Positions 15,643 through 22,979 of a stretch of DNA of 29,407 bases are shown here, piece after piece. The stretch spans positions 1 through 29,407 of the forward strand of contig CABQCB010000001.1 in the NCBI GenBank assembly GCA_902462475.1, read 5' to 3'. Made by a program: the position numbers and the translations under genes. Below the pieces are notes generated by a model. The model was not told where the DNA came from. It searched no databases and was given only the letters and a program-made list of their open reading frames with translations. The stretch is from an uncultured Oscillibacter sp. GTDB taxonomy: Bacteria; Bacillota_A; Clostridia; Oscillospirales; Oscillospiraceae. Position 1 is the first letter of the stretch; every line of letters starts with the position of its first letter.

Positions 15643-15706
15643 CAGCCTGATTGCACAACGGGAGTTGGCGTTGAAGAGATGACGGGCAAACAGAGGGCTT
15701 CCTTCC

Positions 15707-16624
15707 ATGAAAAAGAAGTGTGAACTCTATGTGGTGATCGCGGCGGTTTTATGGGGCTGCATCGCGGTTTTCCATAATCTGCTGCGCCATGAGGGATTTT
15801 CCCATATCCAGATTGTGACCATCCGGGTTACCTCAGCTGCCGCTGTTTTGACGGTTTACCTACTGGCCAGGGCCCCGCAGATGCTCCGTATCCGCCTGCG
15901 GGACTGGTGGTGCTTCGCCGGGACCGGGATCGCCGGATTGCTGACATTCAATTGGTGCTATTTTGTGGCCATGGAAATGACCGGAAGAGCGGTCGCGGCG
16001 GCGCTTTTGTATACAGCGCCTGCGTTTGTACTGCTGCTTTCCGCAGTGCTTTTCAAGGAACCGCTGACCACCAGAAAAATTTCTGCGCTGGCGCTGGCCC
16101 TGACGGGCAGCGTGCTGGTCAGCGGGTTTTCAGGTGTCGCCCATGTCATACAGCGCGCCGGGCTGCTGCCGGCTGTGGGAGCCGGATTCAGCTATGCGCT
16201 GTACAGTATTTTCGGGAAAATCGCCCTGCGCAAGGGGTATTGCGCCGAAACGATCAGCGAATACACATTTTTGTTTGCGGCGGCTTGTGCCGTCCCGCTT
16301 TCCCGGATCTGGAGCATATCGCCCCCACCGAATATGCTGACGACTGGCATCGGTGCGCTTGGCGTAGGTGTGATTTGCTGCGTGTTTCCGTTTTTGCTGT
16401 ATACGAAAGGCCTAGCCGGCACGGACGCGGGAAAGGCCGCCGTACTGGCTATGGCGGAGCCAGCGGTGGCTACGCTGCTGGGCTGCGTCTTGTATAGAGA
16501 GGTTCTGGGGGCGGGTACCGCGGTGGGGATCGGCCTGATATTCTGCTCCTTGCTGACACTGACCTGCCCGGAAAAACAAAGACGGGGCGGTTTGCCCTGT
16601 GACCGCTCCGGCAGCACAAAGTGA
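15707..16624 (+). CDS. EamA/DMT superfamily transporter
   Basis: A 305-residue membrane protein with about ten hydrophobic segments arranged as two EamA repeats. The first repeat begins VIAAVLWGCIAVFHNLL, and the second contains GAGFSYALYSIFGKIAL (about 162-178). Family members are mostly exporters of amino acids and metabolites. It ends the operon and is followed by a long hairpin. The ribosome site is weak (GAGGG about ten bases upstream of ATG 15707), suggesting lower translation than the catabolic genes. A plausible role is release of a product or excess amino acid, which is inference. Confidence 0.9.
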   Translation: MKKKCELYVVIAAVLWGCIAVFHNLLRHEGFSHIQIVTIRVTSAAAVLTVYLLARAPQMLRIRLRDWWCFAGTGIAGLLTFNWCYFVAMEMTGRAVAAALLYTAPAFVLLLSAVLFKEPLTTRKISALALALTGSVLVSGFSGVAHVIQRAGLLPAVGAGFSYALYSIFGKIALRKGYCAETISEYTFLFAAACAVPLSRIWSISPPPNMLTTGIGALGVGVICCVFPFLLYTKGLAGTDAGKAAVLAMAEPAVATLLGCVLYREVLGAGTAVGIGLIFCSLLTLTCPEKQRRGGLPCDRSGSTK

Positions 16625-16629
16625 ATGCA

Positions 16630-16670
16630 TGCACGAAGGGTCAAGGGATCTCCCCTTGGCCCTTCGTGCA
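16630..16670 (+). terminator. Hairpin terminator-like structure closing the TRAP/aconitase-X operon
   Basis: An 18-bp stem (16630-16647 with 16653-16670, one G-U pair) closes a 5-base loop directly after the EamA gene. It is very stable but is followed by TTGCGC instead of a T run, so it may end transcription inefficiently or protect the 3' end. Confidence 0.6.
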
Positions 16671-16709
16671 TTGCGCGGGAAATGAGGCGCCTGCCGCGGG
16701 TGGTCTGAG

Positions 16710-16737
16710 TTGAAAAACACAGGGGAGATGCTATAAT
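16710..16737 (+). promoter_or_regulatory. Promoter of the YceG-protease fusion gene
   Basis: A -35 box TTGAAA (16710-16715) and a consensus -10 TATAAT (16732-16737) are separated by 16 bases. The start near 16744 gives a leader of about 120 bases. Confidence 0.7.
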
Positions 16738-16771
16738 AAAATCCGGTATTCTCATTTGGAAAAGCCTGCGT

Positions 16772-16802
16772 GCTGCCGGAACGGTTCCAAACGTCCGGCA
16801 GC
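16772..16802 (+). promoter_or_regulatory. 5' leader hairpin before the YceG-protease gene
   Basis: GCTGCCGG (16772-16779) pairs with CCGGCAGC (16795-16802). Three more pairs form inside (ACG with CGT), with one bulged A and an 8-base loop. It sits in the middle of the leader, well before the AAGGAG ribosome site, so it may affect mRNA stability or bind a factor. Confidence 0.4.
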
Positions 16803-16865
16803 GGATGCTGCGGCGTTGGGGCGGCGCGGGCGAGAATGGATTTTATTTTTGAAGGAGCAGTACGC

Positions 16866-18209
16866 ATGGCAGACTACCGGCAGTATTTTCAGGTGGTGCT
16901 CCGCCCGGCTTCCGAACATGCGGTGGAGGACTTTTTTTCACCGGGCGGAAGATACTCGAACTTCCGCAAGGAGACCTGCTTTCTCCGCTATTTGAGCAGG
17001 GCACAATACGGCGCCGTGCTGGACCGCCTGCGCCTGTGGCAGGAGGATCCGCGCGCGGCGCGCAGCGGGTATGTATATGTGCCCGCGCTGGAAAGACAGG
17101 TGGACCAATCCCAACTGGAGCGGTATGTCGCGCTGTATCACGGGGGCGACTACACGCTGCCCTTTCACTTTGAAAACAGCATTCTGGAGGAGGCTTTCCA
17201 AGAGAATTTCCGCCAGATCGTGCAGTGGTTCCGCCAGAGCAGAGGGCGGACGGAGGAGTCCATCCTCCGCAACTTCATCGTCAGGATGTTCTTTTGGATC
17301 GACCGGTATTTTCCCCAGCTCTTTGTGGAGACAACGAAGATCGCCTGCTTTCCCAAATTTGCCTGCGCCGGAACGGTGAAGCTGTCGGAATATCTGTTTT
17401 TGGATCTCCTTTATCAGATGGGCTGTGACGTTTTGTATCTGGGGCAGACCCAGGATGTGCTGGTGGAGGATCCGCAGCTGCTGGCGCTTTCCACCTTGGT
17501 GACCGGAGCGGAGGAAGCGCCGCTCCCGCCTGTGCGGGCGTCTGCGGCCCCGGTCCGGGCAAAGGCTCCCGCGCAAAAGCCGCAGGAAAGCCCCCGGCCT
17601 CCGGAGCGGACGGCGCCGCCGCCATCCGGGGAAAGCGGGCCGCTCAATTACGTGGAGCTTGCAAAGCTGGCCTCGTCGGTGGTCATGCTGCAGGTGTTCG
17701 ACGACCAGGGCCAGTGCCTCAAGACCGGCTCCGGCGTCATTATTCAGGAGTCCGGCTACATCCTCACCAATTTCCACGTGGCGGCCGGCGGGAGCTATTA
17801 CGGCGTATTGCTGGAAGAGGACCCGGAGGTCTGCTATACCAATGAGCTCATCAAGTACAACCAGGACTTTGATCTGGCCATCCTGCGCATGAGCAAGCGC
17901 CGGGCCCCCATCCCGGTCTGGCAGGGGACGGAGCCGCTGGTCCGGGGGCAGAAGGTGGTTGCCATCGGCAGCCCGCTGGGCCTGTTCAACACCGTCTCCG
18001 ACGGGATCATCTCCGGGTTCCGGACGGTGGGGGAGCGGTCCATGATCCAGTTCACGGCTCCCACCTCCCACGGAAGCAGCGGCGGGGCGCTGCTGGACCT
18101 GTACGGCAACCTCATCGGCATCATCACGGCCGGATTCGACGACGGACAGAATCTGAATCTGGCGGTGGACTACAAAGCCATTTTGGAGTTTTGCAGAGGG
18201 ATCCTCTGA
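16866..18209 (+). CDS. YceG-like domain fused to an HtrA/trypsin-like serine protease domain
   Basis: A 447-residue protein. Residues 1-210 resemble the YceG_bac domain found with ter/tellurite stress clusters: LRNFIVRMFFWIDRYFP (134-150), then KIACFPKFACAGTVKLSEYL and GCDVLYL (186-192). This family link is from memory. A proline/alanine-rich linker follows (about 217-258). Residues 260-447 are a trypsin-like domain with a complete triad: H304 in TNFHVA, D336 in DFDLAIL and S405 in GSSGG. There is no signal peptide, membrane anchor or PDZ domain, so it appears cytoplasmic, unlike usual HtrA proteins. I chose the ATG at 16866, with AAGGAG eight bases upstream; the frame opens at 16770. It forms a single-gene unit closed by a terminator, and its target is unknown. 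Confidence 0.8.
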   Translation: MADYRQYFQVVLRPASEHAVEDFFSPGGRYSNFRKETCFLRYLSRAQYGAVLDRLRLWQEDPRAARSGYVYVPALERQVDQSQLERYVALYHGGDYTLPFHFENSILEEAFQENFRQIVQWFRQSRGRTEESILRNFIVRMFFWIDRYFPQLFVETTKIACFPKFACAGTVKLSEYLFLDLLYQMGCDVLYLGQTQDVLVEDPQLLALSTLVTGAEEAPLPPVRASAAPVRAKAPAQKPQESPRPPERTAPPPSGESGPLNYVELAKLASSVVMLQVFDDQGQCLKTGSGVIIQESGYILTNFHVAAGGSYYGVLLEEDPEVCYTNELIKYNQDFDLAILRMSKRRAPIPVWQGTEPLVRGQKVVAIGSPLGLFNTVSDGIISGFRTVGERSMIQFTAPTSHGSSGGALLDLYGNLIGIITAGFDDGQNLNLAVDYKAILEFCRGIL

Positions 18210-18241
18210 GATGCCGCGGCGGGAGACGGCGAAAAGCGATG

Positions 18242-18277
18242 AAAAAACGGAGACGCCCAAAGGCGTCTCCGTTTTTT
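18242..18277. terminator. Bidirectional intrinsic terminator
   Basis: A 16-bp stem, AAAAAACGGAGACGCC (18242-18257) with GGCGTCTCCGTTTTTT (18262-18277), closes a CAAA loop between the convergent protease gene and minus-strand LacI gene. Confidence 0.92.
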
Positions 18278-18309
18278 CATGCTCCGATGGGACTCCGGCT
18301 TTTGCCGCC

Positions 18310-19332
18310 TCAGGTCCGCGCCTGGCAGGAAGCGCGCCGGCAGAGCACCGGGGGGATCATCAGCGACTGATGCCGGGCGGGAGGGTCACCGCCGATCTGC
18401 GAGAGCAGACGGTCCAGGGCGGCGGTCATGACCTGGCCGATCTGGTGATCCAGCGTGGCCAGATGGATGTTGGGCAGGTCGGAATACTGGATATTGTCAA
18501 AGCCCAGAAGGGAGAGATCTTGGGGGATGGAGACACAAAACTCCTTGGCGGCGGCCATGACACCCAGGGCCACGGTGTCGCACACGGCAAACATGGCGGT
18601 CTCCTGAAAGTCCTCGATGAAAAACTTTTTGGCAAGGGCGTATCCCACCGCCACAGTGGAGGAGTTGGTGTGGGTGTTGGGCAGCGTCCGCACCGCCATG
18701 CCCAGCTGGCGGGCGGTGTCTGTAAAGCCTTTCAGACGCAGCTGATGGGAGCAGTTGTTCTGCCGGGCGCCCAAAAATGCGATCCGCCGGTGCCCCAGGC
18801 TGTGAAGGTATTCCGCGGCCATGCGTCCGCCCAGGTAGTTGTCCACGCAGACCGCCTGGATGGCGGGCGTGGCTGCCGTGTCCTCAAAGGCCCCCTGCAG
18901 CACGATGGGGACCCGGCTGCGGTAGCTGCCGATCAGGGCGGGAGCCTGCTTGGAGGAGCTGACCAGGAGGATGCCGTCCACCCGATGGCCGATGAGAAAA
19001 TCAAAGACCTGCCCGATGTCCCGGTCCTCCACCCGGCCGTGGCAGAACAGTACGTGGTAGCTCTGCTGGCGGGCCAGCTGCTCCAAAACCAGGGCCGTCT
19101 CAGAAAAGAGCGGGTTATCCAGATCGGAGATCACGCAGCCGATGAGCCCCGCCCGGCTGGCACTGAGGCCCCGGGCCAGCCGGTTGGTTCGGTATCCGTA
19201 CTGGTAGCAAAGCTCCAGGATCCGGGCGCGGGTACCGGGACTGACGCCCCGTCCGCCGTTGAGCGTGCGGGAGACCGTGGCGATGGATACTTCTGCCATC
19301 CGGGCAATATCCTTGATGGTGATGGTGCTCAT
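18310..19332 (-). CDS. LacI family transcriptional regulator (minus-strand member of divergent pair)
   Basis: A 340-residue repressor-type protein. The LacI helix-turn-helix is at residues 4-24 (TIKDIARMAEVSIATVSRTLN, shown split: TIKDIARMAEV then SIATVSRTLNG), followed by the hinge helix TNRLARGLSASR (about 49-60). The rest is a periplasmic-binding-protein-like sugar-sensing domain ending RRASCQART. I chose the ATG at 19332, with GGAGGG upstream; the frame extends to 19377 but has no ribosome site. It shares an identical 16-base operator-like sequence with the LacI gene on the other strand, so cross-regulation is likely. Its effector is unknown. Confidence 0.93.
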   Translation of the reverse strand: MSTITIKDIARMAEVSIATVSRTLNGGRGVSPGTRARILELCYQYGYRTNRLARGLSASRAGLIGCVISDLDNPLFSETALVLEQLARQQSYHVLFCHGRVEDRDIGQVFDFLIGHRVDGILLVSSSKQAPALIGSYRSRVPIVLQGAFEDTAATPAIQAVCVDNYLGGRMAAEYLHSLGHRRIAFLGARQNNCSHQLRLKGFTDTARQLGMAVRTLPNTHTNSSTVAVGYALAKKFFIEDFQETAMFAVCDTVALGVMAAAKEFCVSIPQDLSLLGFDNIQYSDLPNIHLATLDHQIGQVMTAALDRLLSQIGGDPPARHQSLMIPPVLCRRASCQART

Positions 19333-19350
19333 GGACCCTCCTTCCAAAAA

Positions 19351-19366
19351 GAGAAAACGGTTGCAT
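19351..19366. promoter_or_regulatory. LacI-type operator candidate, copy 1
   Basis: GAGAAAACGGTTGCAT is identical over 16 bases to 19615-19630. This copy lies in the leader of the minus-strand LacI gene, about 20 bases before its start codon. The central CG with A-rich and TGCA-type halves is typical of LacI-family sites. Confidence 0.6.
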
Positions 19367-19454
19367 AAATCGTGCAAGGGATAGAGCGAGGAGAAAAAGA
19401 AGATCTGATTCGGTTTCCTTCTGGAAAAAACCGATATTTTTATAAATGTTGAAA

Positions 19455-19468
19455 AAAACGGCGGTTTT
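19455..19468. promoter_or_regulatory. Operator-like inverted repeat at the start point of the minus-strand LacI gene
   Basis: AAAAC (19455-19459) and GTTTT (19464-19468) flank GGCG. The repeat overlaps the expected transcription start (about 19467) of the minus-strand LacI promoter, a good place for repression. Confidence 0.4.
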
Positions 19469-19473
19469 CTATG

Positions 19474-19501
19474 ATTATATTCCGGTTAACAAAAATATCA
19501 A
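19474..19501 (-). promoter_or_regulatory. Promoter of the minus-strand LacI gene
   Basis: Read on the minus strand, -35 TTGATA (19501-19496) and consensus -10 TATAAT (19479-19474) are separated by 16 bases. The leader to the start codon is about 135 bases and holds two operator-like sites. Confidence 0.65.
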
Positions 19502-19576
19502 TGTTTTTTCTCTGGGAAAACTATCACAAATCGGCAAGAGGATAATTGGACAAATTGTAGAAAAAAATCTGCATAT

Positions 19577-19606
19577 TTGACGAGTGTTTTGGAGGAATGG
19601 TATACT
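19577..19606 (+). promoter_or_regulatory. Promoter of the plus-strand LacI / transport operon
   Basis: A -35 box TTGACG (19577-19582) and -10 TATACT (19601-19606) are separated by 18 bases. The start would be near 19613, just upstream of the 16-base operator and the cre-like site. Confidence 0.7.
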
Positions 19607-19614
19607 GTTGCCTA

Positions 19615-19630
19615 GAGAAAACGGTTGCAT
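19615..19630. promoter_or_regulatory. LacI-type operator candidate, copy 2
   Basis: GAGAAAACGGTTGCAT sits immediately downstream of the expected start point of the plus-strand LacI gene. It is identical to the copy in front of the divergent LacI gene (19351-19366). Confidence 0.65.
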
Positions 19631-19636
19631 TTGCGG

Positions 19637-19650
19637 TGAAACCGCTTTCA
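19637..19650. promoter_or_regulatory. cre-like site (CcpA or local LacI repressor)
   Basis: TGAAACCGCTTTCA matches the catabolite-responsive element consensus TGWAANCGNTNWCA at every defined position. It lies between the operator copy and the ribosome site (GAAGGGAGG), so binding would block transcription. LacI-family members share this type of site, so a local LacI protein could use it instead of CcpA. Confidence 0.65.
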
Positions 19651-19663
19651 GAAGGGAGGCGCC

Positions 19664-20665
19664 ATGAGACGCGTCACCATCCGGGACGTGGCCCAGCGGG
19701 CTGGGGTCAGCTCCTCCACCGTATCCCGCGTATTGAATGACAGCGCTTCCATCAGCCAGCGTACCCGTCAGGCGGTGCGGGAGGCCTGCCAGGCTCTCCA
19801 CTATGTGCCTGACATTACGGCCCGGGGGCTGTCCGGCCACAAGACCCACACCATCGGCATCATCGTGCCGGATATCTCTAACCCCTATTTTTCCGCCCTG
19901 TGCACGGCGGCGGAGGCCGGTGCGTCCGCCAGGGGCTACCGGGCCATCCTCTGCAACACCCTCTATGAGCCGGTCAATGAGCTGGACGCCATCGACCGGA
20001 TGCTGTCTCAGCGGGTGGACGGTCTGCTGGTGGCAGCCCACTCGCCCCACACCCAGGCCCAGCATGCCGCCCTTCTGGGGCAGCTGCCCTGCGTGTACTT
20101 AGGCAGCAACCACGGCCCCGGGTGCAGCTATGTGGAGGTGGACAACGAGCAGGGCGCCTATCAGGCGGCCCAATATCTCTATCGGCTGGGCCATCGCAGG
20201 ATCGTGTTTCTGGGCGGCCGGCAGGACTCCCGGACCCTGGAGCAGCGACTGGAGGGCTACCGGCGATCCATGCTGGCAAATCACCTGATCCCCAGCGCCA
20301 TGGCGGCGCCGGACGGGACGGAGAACCTGAGCGCCTGGTGCTTTCAGGAGGCGCGGCGGCTGTTCCGCCAATCCCCCTGCCCCGACGCCGTCGTCGCCTA
20401 TTCCGATATCCTTGCCATGCAGGTGCTGGAGGCGGCGGAGGCGTGCGGGCTGCACGCGCCGGAGGATTTTTCCGTCATCGGGTTTGACGATATCGCCCTG
20501 GGGCGCCTGCCCCATATCCATCTGACCACCGTGTCCCAGCGGGAGGCCCAGGCGGGAGAGCTGGCCATCCGGCGGCTGCTGGAGAAGATCGAAGGCAGCG
20601 CCGAGGTGACGCAGGACATCCTGGAGCCGGAGCTGGTCATCCGGTCCACCTGCCGGAGAATATGA
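19664..20665 (+). CDS. LacI family transcriptional regulator (plus-strand, first gene of transport operon)
   Basis: A 333-residue LacI-type regulator. The helix-turn-helix lies at residues 4-24 (TIRDVAQRAGV, SSSTVSRVLN), the hinge follows at DITARGLSGHKT (about 50-61), and the sensing domain begins GIIVPDISNPYFSALC (about 66-81). GAAGGGAGG precedes the ATG at 19664. It is followed after 24 bases by the EEP phosphatase gene, then the AfuABC-type importer, so it is the expected repressor of that operon and of itself through the sites just upstream. It is only moderately similar to the divergent LacI protein, so the two are not a recent duplication. Confidence 0.93.
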   Translation: MRRVTIRDVAQRAGVSSSTVSRVLNDSASISQRTRQAVREACQALHYVPDITARGLSGHKTHTIGIIVPDISNPYFSALCTAAEAGASARGYRAILCNTLYEPVNELDAIDRMLSQRVDGLLVAAHSPHTQAQHAALLGQLPCVYLGSNHGPGCSYVEVDNEQGAYQAAQYLYRLGHRRIVFLGGRQDSRTLEQRLEGYRRSMLANHLIPSAMAAPDGTENLSAWCFQEARRLFRQSPCPDAVVAYSDILAMQVLEAAEACGLHAPEDFSVIGFDDIALGRLPHIHLTTVSQREAQAGELAIRRLLEKIEGSAEVTQDILEPELVIRSTCRRI

Positions 20666-20689
20666 TGTTAGGAAAGAAGGAGAGCTTTC

Positions 20690-21724
20690 ATGGACGGACT
20701 TTCCCTTGCTGAGCGGAATGCGCTGGGCGCGCTGCTGGATACCCAGAGCCAGGAGGCGGTCATGGCCAGGATCCCGCAGTTTTCCCGGGCGGAGACCGAC
20801 AACCTGGTGCCGCCGCCCCGGACGGTGCCGGAAAAGCTGGGCGTACTGATGTTCAACATGGAGCGGGGCGTCCATCTGGATGAGATCCGGGAATTTCTGC
20901 GGGACTGCCCGGACATCCAGCCCTTTGACGTGATCCTGGCCAATGAGCTGGACGACGGGTGCTTCCGCTCCGGCAACAAAAATACTGCCCGGGAGCTGGC
21001 CCAGGCCTTCGGCCTCAACTACGCCTGGGGACTGGAGTTCATCGAGCTGGTGGACCAGCGCAACGAAAAGGGCTTCCACGGCAACGCCGTGTTCTCCCGC
21101 TGGCCCATCCGGCGCGCGGGGGTCATCCGCCTGCCCGAGCAGTACAACTGGTATTTTGACCGTCAGCGCCGCATCGGCGGGCGCCTGGCGGTGTTCGCGG
21201 AGCTGGACGTGGGCGGAAAGCCGGTGGGCGTGGTGTCCATCCACCTGGAAAACCGCACCCACGGCGCGGGCCGTCAGGCCCAGATGGCCGCCATTTTGGA
21301 GGCGGTGGACCGGGAGCTTTCGGGCATGCCGGTCATCCTGGGCGGCGATCTGAACACCAACACCTTCGACGGCCGCAGCAAGGAGGATATCGGCGACATT
21401 GCCGCAAGTCCGGACCTGCGCCGCCGGTGCCTGGAGGGCGTCTTTGACTTTGAGCCGCTGCTGCCTATGTGCGCGGCGGCGGGGTATGCCATCGTGCCCG
21501 GCGAGCCCCGGCTGACCCGGCGCAAGCCTCTGCCGGACGGGGACTTCCTGCCGCTGCGGCTGGACTGGATCCTGCTGCGCCGACTCAAAGCGGAGGAAAG
21601 CCGCATGGTCTCCACCGCCAAAGAGGACCTGACCTATGCCCGTCCCGGCTCCGCTCTGGAGCGCTTCACGGGAGCGGAGCTGTCGGACCACAACGCCGTG
21701 TGGGCGCTGTGCGCACCCCAATAA
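20690..21724 (+). CDS. Endonuclease/exonuclease/phosphatase (EEP) family hydrolase
   Basis: A 344-residue metal-dependent phosphodiesterase or phosphatase of the EEP fold. The core motifs occur in order: FNMERG (55-60), NELDDG with metal ligand E86 (85-90), HGNAVFSR (130-137), SIHLEN with a catalytic His (183-188), GGDLNTNT (218-225), LDWIL (291-295) and SDHN with the final catalytic His (332-335). All key residues are present. There is no signal peptide, so it acts in the cytoplasm. GAAAGGAG precedes the ATG. Its position between a sugar-type regulator and an Fbp/Afu-type importer suggests it opens an imported phosphodiester or phosphate ester, which is inference. A DNA-repair role is less likely in this setting. 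Confidence 0.88.
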   Translation: MDGLSLAERNALGALLDTQSQEAVMARIPQFSRAETDNLVPPPRTVPEKLGVLMFNMERGVHLDEIREFLRDCPDIQPFDVILANELDDGCFRSGNKNTARELAQAFGLNYAWGLEFIELVDQRNEKGFHGNAVFSRWPIRRAGVIRLPEQYNWYFDRQRRIGGRLAVFAELDVGGKPVGVVSIHLENRTHGAGRQAQMAAILEAVDRELSGMPVILGGDLNTNTFDGRSKEDIGDIAASPDLRRRCLEGVFDFEPLLPMCAAAGYAIVPGEPRLTRRKPLPDGDFLPLRLDWILLRRLKAEESRMVSTAKEDLTYARPGSALERFTGAELSDHNAVWALCAPQ

Positions 21725-21733
21725 GTTGTGCTT

Positions 21734-21751
21734 CCCCGCCATATGGCGGGG
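21734..21751 (+). other. Intergenic hairpin before the importer genes
   Basis: CCCCGCC (21734-21740) and GGCGGGG (21745-21751) close an ATAT loop; the whole 18 bases are a perfect palindrome. There is no T run after it, so it is probably a processing or stability element between the EEP gene and the abundant binding-protein message. Confidence 0.5.
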
Positions 21752-21822
21752 TCCACATAGAGATCTCTGGAACCACGAGGAACCGACCCAATTAAAATTT
21801 GGATTGAAAAGGAGTAGTTGAC

Positions 21823-22890
21823 ATGAAGAAAACGACAAAACGCTTTGTTGCCCTGCTGCTGTCCTCCCTGATGGTCCTCACACTGCTGACCGGCTGCGGC
21901 GGAGGCGACGATAAGGGCGCTGAGGGCGGCGAGACCACCGGCAGCAAGGAGCTGACTGTCTACACCGCGTTCCCCGAGGCCGAGGTGGCCTATTACTTCA
22001 ACGCCTTCGAGGAGGCCACCGGCATCAAGGTCAACGCCCTGCGTCTGTCCGCCGGTGAGATGCTCACCCGTGTAGCCGCGGAGAAGGACAACCCCCAGGC
22101 CGCGCTGATGTTCGGCGGCTCCACCGATAACTACATCGCCGCCGCGGACCAGGGATTGCTGGAGCCCTATCAGTCTCCGGAGCTGGAGAACACCCCCGAG
22201 ACCTATCTGGACCCCACCGGCACCTGGAACCCCATCTATGTGGGCGCCATCGCCTTTGCCTGCAACAGCGAGTGGTTCGCCGAGAAGGGCTATGACTATC
22301 CCACCAGCTGGGACGACCTGCTGGATCCCAAGTACCAGGGCCAGATCATCATGGCGCACCCCGCTACCTCCGGCACCGCCTACACCGTGCTGGCCACCCT
22401 CATCCAGCTCAAGGGTGAGGACGCCGTGTGGGACTATCTGAAGGAACTGGACAAGAACATGTCCCAGTACACCAAGTCCGGCTCCGCTGCGCCCAACGCC
22501 GTGGCACTGAAGGAGGCCGCCATCGCTCTGACCTTCTCTCACGACGGTCTGCAGCCCACCACCGAGGGCTATCCCATTGAGCTGAGCTTCCCCACGGACG
22601 GCACCGGCTACGAAGTGGGCGCCATGGCCCTCATCAAGGGCGGCCCCGCCGATCAGCAGGAGAACGCCAAGAAGTTCATCGACTTCATGTGCTCCGCTGA
22701 GGGCCAGAACCTCTACGCCGAGAACAACTCCTTCCGCGTGCCCACCAACACCCAGGCCACCGTGGCCGAGGGCCTGGTGACGCTGGATTCCGTGGCCGTG
22801 ATCGACTATGACGCCGTTTGGGCCGCCGAGAACAAGACCACCTTCACCGAGCAGTTCGAGGCCAACATCGTCGCCGCTCCCGCGGAGTAA
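21823..22890 (+). CDS. ABC transporter substrate-binding lipoprotein, Fbp/AfuA-like
   Basis: A 355-residue lipoprotein. The signal peptide ends in LLTGC, with Cys25 as the lipid site, followed by a glycine/acid-rich linker. The mature protein has the type 2 binding-protein pattern of the ferric-iron/AfuA group: LTVYTAFPEAEV (about 44-55), WNPIYVGAIAFACNSEW (135-151) and a YPTSWDDLLDPKYQGQI segment that is a family hallmark. Many relatives are labelled iron-binding, but AfuA of this family binds sugar phosphates. AAGGAG precedes the ATG. The codon use is strongly biased to C/G endings, suggesting high expression. Confidence 0.9.
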   Translation: MKKTTKRFVALLLSSLMVLTLLTGCGGGDDKGAEGGETTGSKELTVYTAFPEAEVAYYFNAFEEATGIKVNALRLSAGEMLTRVAAEKDNPQAALMFGGSTDNYIAAADQGLLEPYQSPELENTPETYLDPTGTWNPIYVGAIAFACNSEWFAEKGYDYPTSWDDLLDPKYQGQIIMAHPATSGTAYTVLATLIQLKGEDAVWDYLKELDKNMSQYTKSGSAAPNAVALKEAAIALTFSHDGLQPTTEGYPIELSFPTDGTGYEVGAMALIKGGPADQQENAKKFIDFMCSAEGQNLYAENNSFRVPTNTQATVAEGLVTLDSVAVIDYDAVWAAENKTTFTEQFEANIVAAPAE

Positions 22891-22910
22891 CCGAACCTTA
22901 CATATCTGAC

Positions 22911-22939
22911 GGCCTTCCCCCCTTTTTGGGGGGAAGGTC
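22911..22939 (+). other. Intra-operon hairpin after the AfuA-like gene
   Basis: CCTTCCCCCC (22913-22922) pairs perfectly with GGGGGGAAGG (22928-22937) around a TTTTT loop, and two further pairs extend the stem. It lies just after the binding-protein stop and before the permease. This is a typical device for making more binding protein than permease. Confidence 0.65.
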
Positions 22940-22979
22940 CCTTTCCAAGGCAAATCCATAGAACGCAGGAGGAACCCAC

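Noticed and set aside
21759..21768. Palindrome AGAGATCTCT before the AfuA-like gene
   Set aside because: It is only ten bases and has no matching promoter. Chance occurrence is likely.
20099..21838. Long minus-strand frames opposite the LacI, EEP, protease and importer genes (also 16938-18260 and 25762-27624)
   Set aside because: All lie antisense to genes with full motif sets and show the low-complexity composition of antisense frames.
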